From Candidatus Omnitrophota bacterium (lineage in GTDB: Bacteria; Ratteibacteria; UBA8468; B48-G9; JAFGKM01): a DNA stretch of 34,181 nt. The stretch is from contig JAFGKM010000012.1 of NCBI GenBank assembly GCA_016928555.1, positions 1 to 34,181 of the forward strand, written 5' to 3'. The translations under genes were made by a program, and so were the position numbers. The first letter of the stretch is position 1. Every line of letters begins with the position of its first letter. The notes beneath the pieces are model-generated. The model ran no database searches, was not told the DNA's origin, and saw only the letters and a list, made by a program, of their open reading frames with translations. Shown here piece after piece: positions 19,293-28,307 of this stretch.

Positions 19293-20264
19293 TTACGCTT
19301 CCCCGCCCGTTTTCAAGCTGAGGCCCATTTTCCCGAGGGCCTTGTCCACTTCCTCTATTGATTTCTTGCCAAGATTTCTTATTCCCTCAAGTTCTTCCCT
19401 GGGAACGGCAAGCAGTTCCTCAAGAGTGCCTATTTTCTTTGAAACGAGCCCGTTTAAGACCCTTGTAGGAAGCTTAAGTTCGGATATGGGCATTTTCAGA
19501 TTTACCGAAGCTTTCTTGTCTTCCTTCCCTTCACTCTTCTTCTCCTTGGCTTCCTCTCCCACTCTCTGTTTTTCGCCTATTATGGAAAAATGCCTGTTCA
19601 TCAAACCCGTCACTTCCTTCACCGCATCCTTCGGAGCGATGGCGCCCGTAGTCCAGACTTCAAGTATAAGTTTTTCGTAGTCAACAAACTGCCCTACCCT
19701 AGTGTTTTCAACGTTAAAAGAGACTTTCCTCACCGGAGAAAAAATTCCGTCTATCAGTATGGTGCCGATAGCAGGCTTTGATTTGATAAACTTCATCTTT
19801 TCCTGAGGCATGTATCCCCTGCCCCTGGTAATTTCAATCTGGAATTTGACGGTTTTCTCCGTGGAAAGCGCGGCTATATGCAGGTCTTTGTTTAGCACCT
19901 CGGCGCTGCCGTCGCTTATCAGGTCCCCCGCACAAATCTCCTCTTTTCCGCTTATTTTAACTTCCGGAGTCAAATGAGGGAATTCCGTTATATTCGGCTT
20001 CAGGACAACCTGTTTTAAATTCATTACTATTTCGACAACATCCTCTTTAATCCCTTTTAAGACGGAGAATTCGTGCGATACGCCGTCCATTTTAAGAGCG
20101 GTTATCGCAACGCCTTCGATTGACGAAAGAAGGATTCTTCTTAAGGCGTTTCCTACTGTTACTCCATATCCCCTTTCAAGCGGTTCTATGACAATCTTGC
20201 CGTAATTATCCCTGTATGTTTCTTTTTCCCACACCACTCTTTCAGGAAATACGAATTCTTTCAT
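19293..20264 (-). CDS. rpoA: RNA polymerase alpha subunit
   Basis: 323 aa; EPLERGYGVTVGNALRRILLSSIEG, alpha-CTD LVSKKIGTLEELLAVPREELEGIRNLGKKSIEEVDKAL. Confidence 0.98.
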   Translation of the reverse strand: MKEFVFPERVVWEKETYRDNYGKIVIEPLERGYGVTVGNALRRILLSSIEGVAITALKMDGVSHEFSVLKGIKEDVVEIVMNLKQVVLKPNITEFPHLTPEVKISGKEEICAGDLISDGSAEVLNKDLHIAALSTEKTVKFQIEITRGRGYMPQEKMKFIKSKPAIGTILIDGIFSPVRKVSFNVENTRVGQFVDYEKLILEVWTTGAIAPKDAVKEVTGLMNRHFSIIGEKQRVGEEAKEKKSEGKEDKKASVNLKMPISELKLPTRVLNGLVSKKIGTLEELLAVPREELEGIRNLGKKSIEEVDKALGKMGLSLKTGGEA

Positions 20265-20277
20265 ATATTCATCCCCT

Positions 20278-20399
20278 TTACCCCGAACCGACGTTTTCTG
20301 TCGTTGCGAGGCGCATTATGCCGCGGCAATCTCAACCTTATTAGTCTCTCATCGAGATTGCTTCGCATCCGCTCGCAATGACAATCTGGTGAGGGGTTA
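20278..20399 (-). repeat. Copy A of palindromic repeat, rpoA-rpsD gap
   Basis: TGTCGTTGCGAG 20299-20310/CTCGCAATGACA 20372-20383 (11 of 12); GCAATCTC 20326-20333/GAGATTGC 20354-20361; outer TTACCCCGAACC/GGTGAGGGGTTA (9 of 12). Confidence 0.85.
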
Positions 20400-20426
20400 T
20401 TCTTTTTTTTATTGCCCCTGCCCCGA

Positions 20427-21059
20427 TTATTTTGAATACAGGTTGACAATCAACTGTTCGTTTATCGGAAGCGTCACTTCGTCCCTTAACGGAGCCCTGA
20501 CAATGTTAATGCTTAAATTTTCGCTATCCGCCTGCATCCATCCGGGAAGCATATGGGCTTTATACTCTTCAATGCATTCCTTGACCTGTTTTAAATATTT
20601 GCTTTCGGGATGCAGCTGGACCGTGTCTCCGCTCTTCAAAACATAACCCGGCCTGTCCACCCTCTTTCCATTGACCCTTATTTCGCCGTGGTTTATCACC
20701 TGCTTTGCCATCCTTCTTGAATAAACCCAGTTTGCCCTGAAGACTGTATTGTCCAGCCGGCTTTCAAGAAGCTTAAGCAGGTTTTCTCCAGTTATACCCT
20801 GCTGTTTTTTCGCCATGTCAAAATACCTGCGAAACTGCCTTTCCAGAACGCCGTAGTAAATTTTAACCTTGTTTTTTTCCATCAACTGTATCCCGTATTC
20901 CGATATCTTTCTCCTTTTTACAAAAGCGCCTTTTCTCTTCTTTTTTTTGTCCCGCATTTCCACGGCGCATTTTGCGGTTTCACATCTTCTTCCTTTGAGA
21001 TACAGTTTGGCGCCGTATTTTTTGCACGTTTTGCACAACGGCTTGGTCATCTTCGTCAT
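20427..21059 (-). CDS. rpsD: Ribosomal protein uS4
   Basis: CKTCKKYGAKLYLKGRRCETAKCAVE zinc motif; LLKLLESRLDNTVFRANWVYSRRMAKQVINHGEIRVNGKRVDRPGYVLKSGD. Confidence 0.97.
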   Translation of the reverse strand: MTKMTKPLCKTCKKYGAKLYLKGRRCETAKCAVEMRDKKKKRKGAFVKRRKISEYGIQLMEKNKVKIYYGVLERQFRRYFDMAKKQQGITGENLLKLLESRLDNTVFRANWVYSRRMAKQVINHGEIRVNGKRVDRPGYVLKSGDTVQLHPESKYLKQVKECIEEYKAHMLPGWMQADSENLSINIVRAPLRDEVTLPINEQLIVNLYSK

Positions 21060-21244
21060 TTTTAAATCTCCTTTACTCCGAACCCCTCTTTGCTACGCCC
21101 TATTGTGAGGAGTTTCGTTTTTCCTGCTTTTACTCTGAACCGATGTCTTTTTCGTATTGCCATCCCCGAATGTTGGAAGCGGGGACAATGCCAGTTTTCA
21201 CCGGATCCCTGCTTACTATCCGCAGGGATGACAAAAGACGTCAC
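21060..21244 (-). repeat. Copy C: composite of hairpins in the rpsD-rpsK gap
   Basis: ATCCCTGC 21205-21212/GCAGGGAT 21222-21229; CCCCG 21164-21168/CGGGG 21180-21184; minus strand has two CGGTTCAGAGTAAA / GGTTCGGAGTAAAGGAG variants. Confidence 0.65.
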
Positions 21245-21643
21245 TTAAACCTTCCTGCGTCTGGGCGGCCTGCATCCGTTGTGAGGAATCGGCGTAATAT
21301 CCTTTATGGAAATTACATTCAATCCGGCACCCTGCAGTGCTCTTATTGCCGTCTCCCTGCCCGAACCCGGACCCTTGACAAAAACATCCACTTCTCTCAT
21401 ATTGAACAGAGTCTGGCTTTTTTTGGCAAGGTTCTCCGCAACCAGCTGGGCCGCAAAAGGAGTGCCTTTCCTCGTTCCCTTAAATCCTGCCGTTCCGCCG
21501 CTGCCCCACAGGAGAACCCTTCCGCCCATATCGGTTATCGTAATGACCGTATTGTTAAAAGTGGCTTTTATATGGGCAACGCCTTTAAGAATATCTACGT
21601 TTTTCTTTTTCTTTTTTACATATTTTTTTTCATTTTCAGCCAT
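21245..21643 (-). CDS. rpsK: Ribosomal protein uS11
   Basis: [58 protein letters not shown]. Confidence 0.98.
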   Translation of the reverse strand: MAENEKKYVKKKKKNVDILKGVAHIKATFNNTVITITDMGGRVLLWGSGGTAGFKGTRKGTPFAAQLVAENLAKKSQTLFNMREVDVFVKGPGSGRETAIRALQGAGLNVISIKDITPIPHNGCRPPRRRKV

Positions 21644-21652
21644 TTTTCACCC

Positions 21653-22066
21653 TTATTTTTTTGCGTCGTCTTTCGTTTTAAGCGCCTTTCTCGCAGACTT
21701 GTCTCTGATGACGCCCACGGTTTTCTTGGGACCTTTTCTTGTCCTTGCGTTTGACCTCGTCCTCTGTCCCCTGACCGGCAGGGAAAGGCGGTGCCTTGCA
21801 CCCCTGTAGGAATTTATCTCTATCAATCTCCTTATGTTCTCCGCCAGATCTTTCTTCAGGTCTCCCTCAACGGGGAGGTTTTTCTGCAGGAAGGAAGCTA
21901 TCTTGCCGAGCTCCTCCTCATTCATATCCTTAACCTTCTTGCTCCCGTCAATCTTGGTATAAGTGACAATCTTCTTTGCAAGAGTCCTCCCTACGCCGTA
22001 TATGTACGTCAGGGATATCTCAAGTTTTTTATTGTCAGGTATTTCAACTCCGAGTATTCTCGCCAT
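21653..22066 (-). CDS. rpsM: Ribosomal protein uS13
   Basis: MARILGVEIPDNKKLEISLTYIYGVGRTLAKKI ... SYRGARHRLSLPVRGQRTRSNARTRKGP. Confidence 0.98.
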   Translation of the reverse strand: MARILGVEIPDNKKLEISLTYIYGVGRTLAKKIVTYTKIDGSKKVKDMNEEELGKIASFLQKNLPVEGDLKKDLAENIRRLIEINSYRGARHRLSLPVRGQRTRSNARTRKGPKKTVGVIRDKSARKALKTKDDAKK

Positions 22067-22080
22067 TTTATGTCATCTCC

Positions 22081-22156
22081 TTTACCCCGAACTGACGTTT
22101 TCTGTCGTTGCGAGCCCCGTAATTTGGGGCGCGGCAATGACAATAAGGTGAGGGGT
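22081..22156 (-). repeat. Copy B of palindromic repeat, rpsM-rpmJ gap
   Basis: TGTCGTTGC 22103-22111/GCAATGACA 22134-22142; GCCCC 22114-22118/GGGGC 22126-22130; outer ACCCCGAAC/GGTGAGGGGT. First ~34 nt nearly identical to copy A. Confidence 0.85.
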
Positions 22157-22172
22157 TTTGATTTATCGTCTT

Positions 22173-22298
22173 TTACCCCTGCCGCTGTTTATGCTTGGGG
22201 CCTTTCTGCGGATTGCTGCAGATAACCCTCACCTCTCCCCTTCTTCTTATTATCTTGCACTTGGGACATATCTTTTTTACCGAAGCTCTTACTTTCAT
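22173..22298 (-). CDS. rpmJ: Ribosomal protein bL36 (missing from the supplied ORF track)
   Basis: Translated by hand: [41 protein letters not shown]. Confidence 0.96.
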   Translation of the reverse strand: MKVRASVKKICPKCKIIRRRGEVRVICSNPQKGPKHKQRQG

Positions 22299-22358
22299 TT
22301 TTTACTCCCGTTCAATTACTTAGTGCTTTTAAAGGCCGCCTGCTTTTCAGCAGAAAAG

Positions 22359-22577
22359 TCACATTCTCTTTGTTATCCTTCCTCTTGTCAGGTCGTACGG
22401 AGACAGTTCTACTAACACCTTGTCTCCCGGTATTATTTTTATGTAATACATCCTCATCTTCCCGCACAGATACGCCGTTATAACGGGGCCGTTTTCCAGC
22501 TCCACCAGAAAAGCGGTTCCCGGCAATGCTTTGGTAATCTTACCCTGAACCTTGATTTTCTCTTCTTTTTTTTCCAT
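22359..22577 (-). CDS. infA: Translation initiation factor IF-1
   Basis: [62 protein letters not shown]. Confidence 0.97.
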   Translation of the reverse strand: MEKKEEKIKVQGKITKALPGTAFLVELENGPVITAYLCGKMRMYYIKIIPGDKVLVELSPYDLTRGRITKRM

Positions 22578-22584
22578 AAAAATT

Positions 22585-23325
22585 TCAAACCGTCAAAATT
22601 TCAGGCCCCCGCTTCATTATCAGAACGCAGTTTTCATAATGGGCGGCATACCCGCCGTCTTTTGTTACTACCGTCCAGCCGTCGTCGAGAATCCTGACGG
22701 CCGCCTTATGCTGGTTAATCATAGGTTCTATCGCAAGAACCATCCCTTCCTTTAAAACTTCTCCCGTACCGCTTCTTCCGAAGTTGGGAACTTCGGGATA
22801 TTCATGCAGGTTTTTTCCTATGCCGTGCCCCGCGAATTCTTTAACCACGGAAAAATTATTGCTCTTTACAAAGTTTTCTATCGCCGCACCTATGTCTCCC
22901 ACCTTCAGGTCAGGCAGGGCGGCCGAAATTCCGGCGTAGAACGAACCTCTTGCGGCTTCTATAAGCTTCTTGTGGATTTCCTGTATTTTCCCCACGGGAA
23001 AAGTGTCTGCGCAGTCGCCGCAATAACCGCGGTATACAACTCCTATGTCTATGGAAACTATGTCCCCTTCCTTCAGCATCTTGCCTTTGGAAGGTATGCC
23101 GTGGACGACCTCCTCGTTAACCGACACGCACAAGCCCGCAGGGTAGCCGTTATAATTCCTGAAAGCCGAAACTACGCCGTTTTTTCTTATCAGCTCTTCG
23201 CCTTTCTCTTCTATGTCATAAGTGGCAATGCCCGCTTCCACCATACAGCCCAATTCCACAAGTATCTTTTTGCATATTCCGCAGGCAGTCTTTATTTTCG
23301 CAATTTCACAGGTCGTTTTCACCAT
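22585..23325 (-). CDS. map: Methionine aminopeptidase type I
   Basis: [62 protein letters not shown]. Confidence 0.95.
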   Translation of the reverse strand: MVKTTCEIAKIKTACGICKKILVELGCMVEAGIATYDIEEKGEELIRKNGVVSAFRNYNGYPAGLCVSVNEEVVHGIPSKGKMLKEGDIVSIDIGVVYRGYCGDCADTFPVGKIQEIHKKLIEAARGSFYAGISAALPDLKVGDIGAAIENFVKSNNFSVVKEFAGHGIGKNLHEYPEVPNFGRSGTGEVLKEGMVLAIEPMINQHKAAVRILDDGWTVVTKDGGYAAHYENCVLIMKRGPEILTV

Positions 23326-23963
23326 TTAGCAATCTTTTTTATTTCCGAGACGGTATCTTCAAGCTTTCCTTCTCCGGAAACCATGTGGAGTATATTTTTA
23401 CTCCTGTAATATTCTATCAGCGGGGCGGTCATCCGCCGGTAAACGTCCAGCCTTCTTCTTATAATTTCCTCTTTGTCGTCGTCCCTCTGGATAAGGGCCC
23501 TGCCGCAGAAGTCGCATATGCCTTCCTTTAACGGAGGGAGATTTACAAGGTGATATATTTTACCGCAGCCCCCGCACACCCTCCGCAGCGAAAGCCTCTC
23601 CACGAGAAAATCGTCGCCCGCCTTAAGATAGATAACCTTTGTTTCACCCGCATCGTCAACTATCGTGTCCAGCATCTCCGCCTGGACTATGGTCCTCGGA
23701 AAGCCGTCTATTATAAAACCTTCCCTGCATAACGGCCCGGTCAATTTTTCCTCTATCATCTTAATTACTATTTCATCGGGCACCAGCTCGCCTTTTTCCA
23801 TGTACTTGCCGGCATTTGAACCGGCTTCGGTCCCTCTCTTCAGATGCTCTCTCAACAAATCGCCCGATGAAATCAGTGGAAGCCCCCAGATTACCGAAAG
23901 CCGGCTGCCCACGGTGCCCTTCCCCGCACCGGGAGGCCCGAGCAAAATAAGTTTTTTTTTCAT
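23319..23963 (-). CDS. adk: Adenylate kinase with tetra-Cys LID
   Basis: LLGPPGAGKGTVGSRL, DGFPRTIVQAEML, LID CGGCGKIYHLVNLPPLKEGICDFCG, RRLDVYRRMTAPLIEYY. Confidence 0.96.
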   Translation of the reverse strand: MKKKLILLGPPGAGKGTVGSRLSVIWGLPLISSGDLLREHLKRGTEAGSNAGKYMEKGELVPDEIVIKMIEEKLTGPLCREGFIIDGFPRTIVQAEMLDTIVDDAGETKVIYLKAGDDFLVERLSLRRVCGGCGKIYHLVNLPPLKEGICDFCGRALIQRDDDKEEIIRRRLDVYRRMTAPLIEYYRSKNILHMVSGEGKLEDTVSEIKKIAKW

Positions 23964-25276
23964 TACCGGCCTTTCGCCTTCTTGATAAAACCCTGATAAT
24001 GCCTTACAAGCAGATGAGATTCAACCTGTCTCAGCGTCTCAAGCAGAACCGAAACGATAATCAAAAGGCCTATCCCGCCGAACAGGTTGGCAACCTCGCC
24101 GGGGATCCTCCTGTAAACAAGCATGATTATATAAGGAAACAGCGCTATCCCTGCCAGCATAAGCGAGCCGGGAAGAGTCAGCCGGTTTAAAATCCTTTCA
24201 AGGTATGCGGCCGTTGATTTCCCCGGCCTTATCCCCTGGATAAATCCTCCGTACTTCTTGAGGTCGTCCGAAACATTGTCCGGATTGAAAATAATGCTTG
24301 CATAAAAATAGCAGAAGAAAACGGTAAGCATTGCATAGAGCAGCATTCCGACGCCTCTTGTCGGCGAAAGGAACATGGATATCCTGGACAATATCGGGTT
24401 TGCGGAGAAAGCCATGAAAGTAGCGGGAAAAGTCAGTATCGAAATGGCAAAAATAAGGGGTATGACCCCTCCCTGATTGAGTTTTATGGGAAGATATGTC
24501 GTCTGCCCTCCGTAAACCTTTCTGCCCACAACCCTCTTGGCATACTGCACCGGTATCCTTCTTTCACTTTCGTTTATTATAACCGCAAAGGCAACCACGA
24601 CGAATATAAGCATAATCATAATGATAACAACAAGAAAATTTATTTCCCCGGACGCAACCAGCTGGGTCATGCGGGTAAAGGCAACAGGCATCCTTGAAAG
24701 TATGCTTGCCGTTATTATTAGAGAGATACCGTTGCCGATGCCTTTTTCGGTCATCTGCTCTCCGAGCCACATCAGGAAGATGGTGCCCGTTGTCAGCGTT
24801 ATAACCGTAGTAATCCTGAAAAGCCAGCCGGGATTGGGAACCATGACAATTTCGTTGAAATGGGCGGGGTTTTCCAGCCACAGGCTTATCGCAAAGCCCT
24901 GGAATATGCATAATCCGACCGTTCCGAAGCGGGTAAGCTGGGTAAGTTTTCTTCTGCCTTCAACGCCGCTTCTTCTTAGATTGTCAAAATACGGGACAAT
25001 GGAGGTCAGCAGTTCAAGTATGATGGAAACGCTTATGTACGGCATTATGCCGAGAGCAAAAATTGTTGCATTGCTTAACGACCCGCCGGAAAAGAGGTTT
25101 GCAATGCCGAGAAGGGTGTTTTGAAACTGTTCAAAAAACTGCGAGAGCGCCCTGCCGTCTATCCCCGGAGAAGGTACGTAGCAGCCTAAACGGTATACGG
25201 ACAAAAGCAGGACGGTAATTATAATTCTTTTCCTGAGGTCAGGGATTTTAAAACTGTCTCTGAATCCGCTTAACAT
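23963..25276 (-). CDS. secY: Preprotein translocase subunit SecY
   Basis: 437 aa multi-TM; YVPSPGIDGRALS, GIMPYISVSIILELLTSIVPYF, NQGGVIPLIFAISILTFPATF. Confidence 0.97.
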   Translation of the reverse strand: MLSGFRDSFKIPDLRKRIIITVLLLSVYRLGCYVPSPGIDGRALSQFFEQFQNTLLGIANLFSGGSLSNATIFALGIMPYISVSIILELLTSIVPYFDNLRRSGVEGRRKLTQLTRFGTVGLCIFQGFAISLWLENPAHFNEIVMVPNPGWLFRITTVITLTTGTIFLMWLGEQMTEKGIGNGISLIITASILSRMPVAFTRMTQLVASGEINFLVVIIMIMLIFVVVAFAVIINESERRIPVQYAKRVVGRKVYGGQTTYLPIKLNQGGVIPLIFAISILTFPATFMAFSANPILSRISMFLSPTRGVGMLLYAMLTVFFCYFYASIIFNPDNVSDDLKKYGGFIQGIRPGKSTAAYLERILNRLTLPGSLMLAGIALFPYIIMLVYRRIPGEVANLFGGIGLLIIVSVLLETLRQVESHLLVRHYQGFIKKAKGR

Positions 25277-25731
25277 TTTTTATTCCCCTGCATGATTTTT
25301 ACGGCCTTCCCCCCTGTTTTCTCTATTCTTTCCTTTGCCTTTGAGGAAAACGAATGCGCATGGATTTCAAGCTTCTTTTTCATGCCCCCTTCTCCCAGAA
25401 TCTTTATGTTCTCTCCCTTTTTTACAAACCCTCTCTCTTTAAGAAGTTCGGGGGTTACGGCGTCGTTCTCTTTGAAAACCTTTTCTATATCGCCCAGATT
25501 AATTATTTCTGCATACGATTTTTTCACGTGTGTAAAGCCGCGTTTCGGCAGCCTCCTGGCAAGAGCCATCTGTCCGCCTTCAAAATTATAGGAAAGGCTG
25601 TATCCTTTCCTTGATTTATGTCCTTTATGTCCGCGCGTAGAAGTTCCGCCGTGCCCCGAAGCATCTCCGCGGCCTACCCTCTTTCTGGAGCGTGTTGAGC
25701 CTGCTGGCGCCTTAATCTGATGTAACTTCAT
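25270..25731 (-). CDS. rplO: Ribosomal protein uL15
   Basis: Start [41 protein letters not shown] at 25731, preceded by GGAG. Confidence 0.96.
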   Translation of the reverse strand: MKLHQIKAPAGSTRSRKRVGRGDASGHGGTSTRGHKGHKSRKGYSLSYNFEGGQMALARRLPKRGFTHVKKSYAEIINLGDIEKVFKENDAVTPELLKERGFVKKGENIKILGEGGMKKKLEIHAHSFSSKAKERIEKTGGKAVKIMQGNKKC

Positions 25732-26197
25732 TCGTATCTCCTTCCCCGACGTTTCTAAGCTTAAGCAATGCCTTAACCGTAGCATTCATAACATTCAAAG
25801 GATTCGTCGAACCGAGGCATTTGCATGTGATGTCCGTTATTCCGCTGGCCTCAAAAAATGCGCGCATGGTCTTTCCCGCGACCATGCCGTGCCCCTTTAC
25901 CGCCGGTTTCAGAACAACCGTAGAAGCGCCGTATTTGGCCGTTACGTCATAAGGTATAGTCGTTTCCTTCAGGGGGATGTTTATCATATCCTTTTTGGCT
26001 CTATCTATTGCTTTGCGTATGGCTTCGGGAACCTCTCCCGCCTTGCCTGTTCCGAACCCGGCGTTTCCCTTCCCGTCGCCCACTACTACGAGCGCCCTGA
26101 AATTAAGGTTTTTGCCGCCTTTTGTAACCTTTGTCACGCGCCTTATTTCAACCACAACCTGTTTTTCCTCTTTCTCTCCTAACAGTTGTCTTTCCAT
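25712..26197 (-). CDS. rpsE: Ribosomal protein uS5
   Basis: [46 protein letters not shown]. Confidence 0.98.
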   Translation of the reverse strand: MERQLLGEKEEKQVVVEIRRVTKVTKGGKNLNFRALVVVGDGKGNAGFGTGKAGEVPEAIRKAIDRAKKDMINIPLKETTIPYDVTAKYGASTVVLKPAVKGHGMVAGKTMRAFFEASGITDITCKCLGSTNPLNVMNATVKALLKLRNVGEGDTNEVTSD

Positions 26198-26571
26198 TAA
26201 AATTTGAGTCCTCCTTCTCTCGCGGCATCGGCAAGAGCTTTAACCCTTCCGGTATATTTGTAGCCGCTTCTGTCAAAAACAACTTTGCTTATGCCCTTTT
26301 CCAGCGACTTTTTTGCAAGCAGTTTTCCCACCTGAACGGCTCCGGCGGCGTTATATCCTTTAACCTTTTCCCCGCTCTGCCTAATCTCGGGCGATGTTCC
26401 GGAGACGGTCATCAGCACCCTGTTGGGATATTCTTCGTCAACAACAAGAGAAGCATATATGTACTTGTTGCTTTTGAATACTACAACCCTGGGTATATCC
26501 TTGCTCCCGAATATTTTTTTCCTTACCCTAAGATGTCTTTTCTTCCTTCTTTCTTCTTTTATCATTGTCAT
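26197..26571 (-). CDS. rplR: Ribosomal protein uL18
   Basis: [34 protein letters not shown] ... [26 protein letters not shown]. Confidence 0.97.
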   Translation of the reverse strand: MTMIKEERRKKRHLRVRKKIFGSKDIPRVVVFKSNKYIYASLVVDEEYPNRVLMTVSGTSPEIRQSGEKVKGYNAAGAVQVGKLLAKKSLEKGISKVVFDRSGYKYTGRVKALADAAREGGLKF

Positions 26572-27134
26572 TGCACCGCTCCCGCACCAGTCTTTCCGGC
26601 TTTATGCCTTACGTACTCTCCCCTGTATCTTATCCCTTTGCCTTTATAAGGTTCGGGCGGACACGCAGCCCTTATGACTGCGGCGTAATTTCCTGTCAGC
26701 TGTTTATCTATGCCCCTTACAAAAACTATGGTGTTTTTAACTATTTCCACCTCCACGCCCTGCGGGATATCAATCTCCACGGGGATTGAAAAGCCTATGG
26801 ATAAAATGAGCTTCTTCCCTTTAACCTCGCCCTTATATCCCACTCCGTGTATTTCAAGTATCTTTTCAAATCCTTCTTTCACGCCCTTTATCCTGTTTAA
26901 TATCAGCCTTCTCAACAGTCCCTGCAAAGCTTCCGTCTTTCTGTACAGCTTTCTGTCTTCGGAAGAAATCAGGTTTTTCACGGCAACCCTGCTCCCCTCG
27001 ACTGAAACTTCAAGGTTCGGAAAAATTTCCTGTTCCAGTCTGCCCCTGCTTCCCTCAAAAACAAGTTTCCCGTCTTTCTGTGAAACCTTCACGCCTTCCT
27101 GTATCTCAACCGGTTTTTTCCCCAATCTTGCCAT
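26568..27134 (-). CDS. rplF: Ribosomal protein uL6
   Basis: MARLGKKPVEIQEGVKVSQKDGKLVFEG ... PPEPYKGKGIRYRGEYVRHKAGKTGA. Confidence 0.98.
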   Translation of the reverse strand: MARLGKKPVEIQEGVKVSQKDGKLVFEGSRGRLEQEIFPNLEVSVEGSRVAVKNLISSEDRKLYRKTEALQGLLRRLILNRIKGVKEGFEKILEIHGVGYKGEVKGKKLILSIGFSIPVEIDIPQGVEVEIVKNTIVFVRGIDKQLTGNYAAVIRAACPPEPYKGKGIRYRGEYVRHKAGKTGAGAVQ

Positions 27135-27165
27135 TGTTTATCCCTTATTCGATTCTGTTCTGGGC

Positions 27166-27564
27166 TCACCATACGTGGAAAAGAAGTTCTCCGCCCAAAC
27201 CCTGCTCCTTTGCCTTCTTGTTGCTCAAAACACCTTTTGAGGTTGACAGCACAGCTATTCCCGCACCGCTTTTAATGTCGGGTATCCGGTTTTTGTCAAC
27301 ATAGACCCTGCTTCCGGGCTTGCTTATTTTCTTGATTTCCGTTATGGCTTTTTTCGTTTCGGAATAATAGCGGAGAAATACTTTGAGCGAAAGTTTTTTT
27401 TCCTCTTCCGCAGTTTCGTAATCTTTTATAAAACCTTCTTCTTTCAAAACCTTAAGTATCTCTTCCTTAAACCTGCTGTACGGAACGAGAACATAGTTTT
27501 TGTTGATGAGATTACCGTTCCTTATCCTGGTAATCATGTCGGACACAGTGTCGGTCATTGTCAT
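27166..27564 (-). CDS. rpsH: Ribosomal protein uS8
   Basis: MTDTVSDMITRIRNGN ... STSKGVLSNKKAKEQGLGGELLFHVW. Confidence 0.97.
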   Translation of the reverse strand: MTMTDTVSDMITRIRNGNLINKNYVLVPYSRFKEEILKVLKEEGFIKDYETAEEEKKLSLKVFLRYYSETKKAITEIKKISKPGSRVYVDKNRIPDIKSGAGIAVLSTSKGVLSNKKAKEQGLGGELLFHVW

Positions 27565-27573
27565 TTTCGCCTC

Positions 27574-27759
27574 CTACCAGCTCGCTTTCCTGACTCCGGG
27601 AATCTCGCCCTTTGACGCAAGCTCCCTGAAACATATCCTGCATATCCCGAATTTCCTGTAGTAAGCCCTCGGACGGCCGCATTTCCAGCATCTGTTCCTG
27701 CGCCTTACCGCAAACTTGGGCTCCTTTTTCATCTTCTCAAAAAAACATTTCCTTGCCAA
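27574..27759 (-). CDS. rpsN: Ribosomal protein uS14, zinc (C+) type
   Basis: 61 aa; [25 protein letters not shown] ... [11 protein letters not shown]. Confidence 0.97.
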   Translation of the reverse strand: MARKCFFEKMKKEPKFAVRRRNRCWKCGRPRAYYRKFGICRICFRELASKGEIPGVRKASW

Positions 27760-27760
27760 T

Positions 27761-28306
27761 TTATTCCTCCCTTATTGGAAGTCCCATTTGTTTCAGAAGC
27801 AAAACCGTTTCCTTTTTGGTTTTAGCCGTTGTAACGAGGGTTACATTCATGCCTTTTACCTTGTATATTGAATTGTAATCTACCTCGGGGAAAATAACCT
27901 GCTCTTTAACGCCTATGGTATAGCCGCCTTTTCCGTCGGTGGAGTTTGAGGGAAGGCCGTTAAAATCCCTGACCCGCGGCAAGGCGACGGTTATCATCCT
28001 GTCAAGGAATTCGTACATCATTCCGCCTCTCAGCGTTACCGAAACGCCGCAGATGTCGCCCTTTCTCAGATTGAAGCCCGCAATCGACTTGCGGCTCCTT
28101 GTGATAACCGGCTTCTGCCCGGAAATAAGCGCCATTTCCTTCTGGGCGGCTTCGAGCACTTTCGCATCCTTGTTGTCCTTCCCTATCCCAGTATTCAAAA
28201 CAATCTTAACAAGGCGCGGTACCTGAAGGGGATTCTTGTATCCGGCAGTTTTCATAAACTCCGGCACGACTTTTTCTCTATAGTGCGTCTTTAACCTGGG
28301 CTCCAT
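27761..28306 (-). CDS. rplE: Ribosomal protein uL5
   Basis: [55 protein letters not shown]. Confidence 0.98.
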   Translation of the reverse strand: MEPRLKTHYREKVVPEFMKTAGYKNPLQVPRLVKIVLNTGIGKDNKDAKVLEAAQKEMALISGQKPVITRSRKSIAGFNLRKGDICGVSVTLRGGMMYEFLDRMITVALPRVRDFNGLPSNSTDGKGGYTIGVKEQVIFPEVDYNSIYKVKGMNVTLVTTAKTKKETVLLLKQMGLPIREE

Positions 28307-28307
28307 T

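Noticed and set aside
20261-20449. 62-aa minus ORF in the rpoA-rpsD gap
   Set aside because: It is the translation of palindromic repeat copy A (CHCERMRSNLDE...PRNDRK pattern), not a gene.
21062-21244. 60-aa minus ORF in the rpsD-rpsK gap
   Set aside because: It is the translation of repeat copy C (VIPADSKQGS-type reading of the ATCCCTGC palindrome).
25731-26197. Possible hidden L30 gene in an alternative frame near rpsE/rplO
   Set aside because: rpsE and rplO overlap directly, and no L30-like sequence was recognised in the supplied frames.
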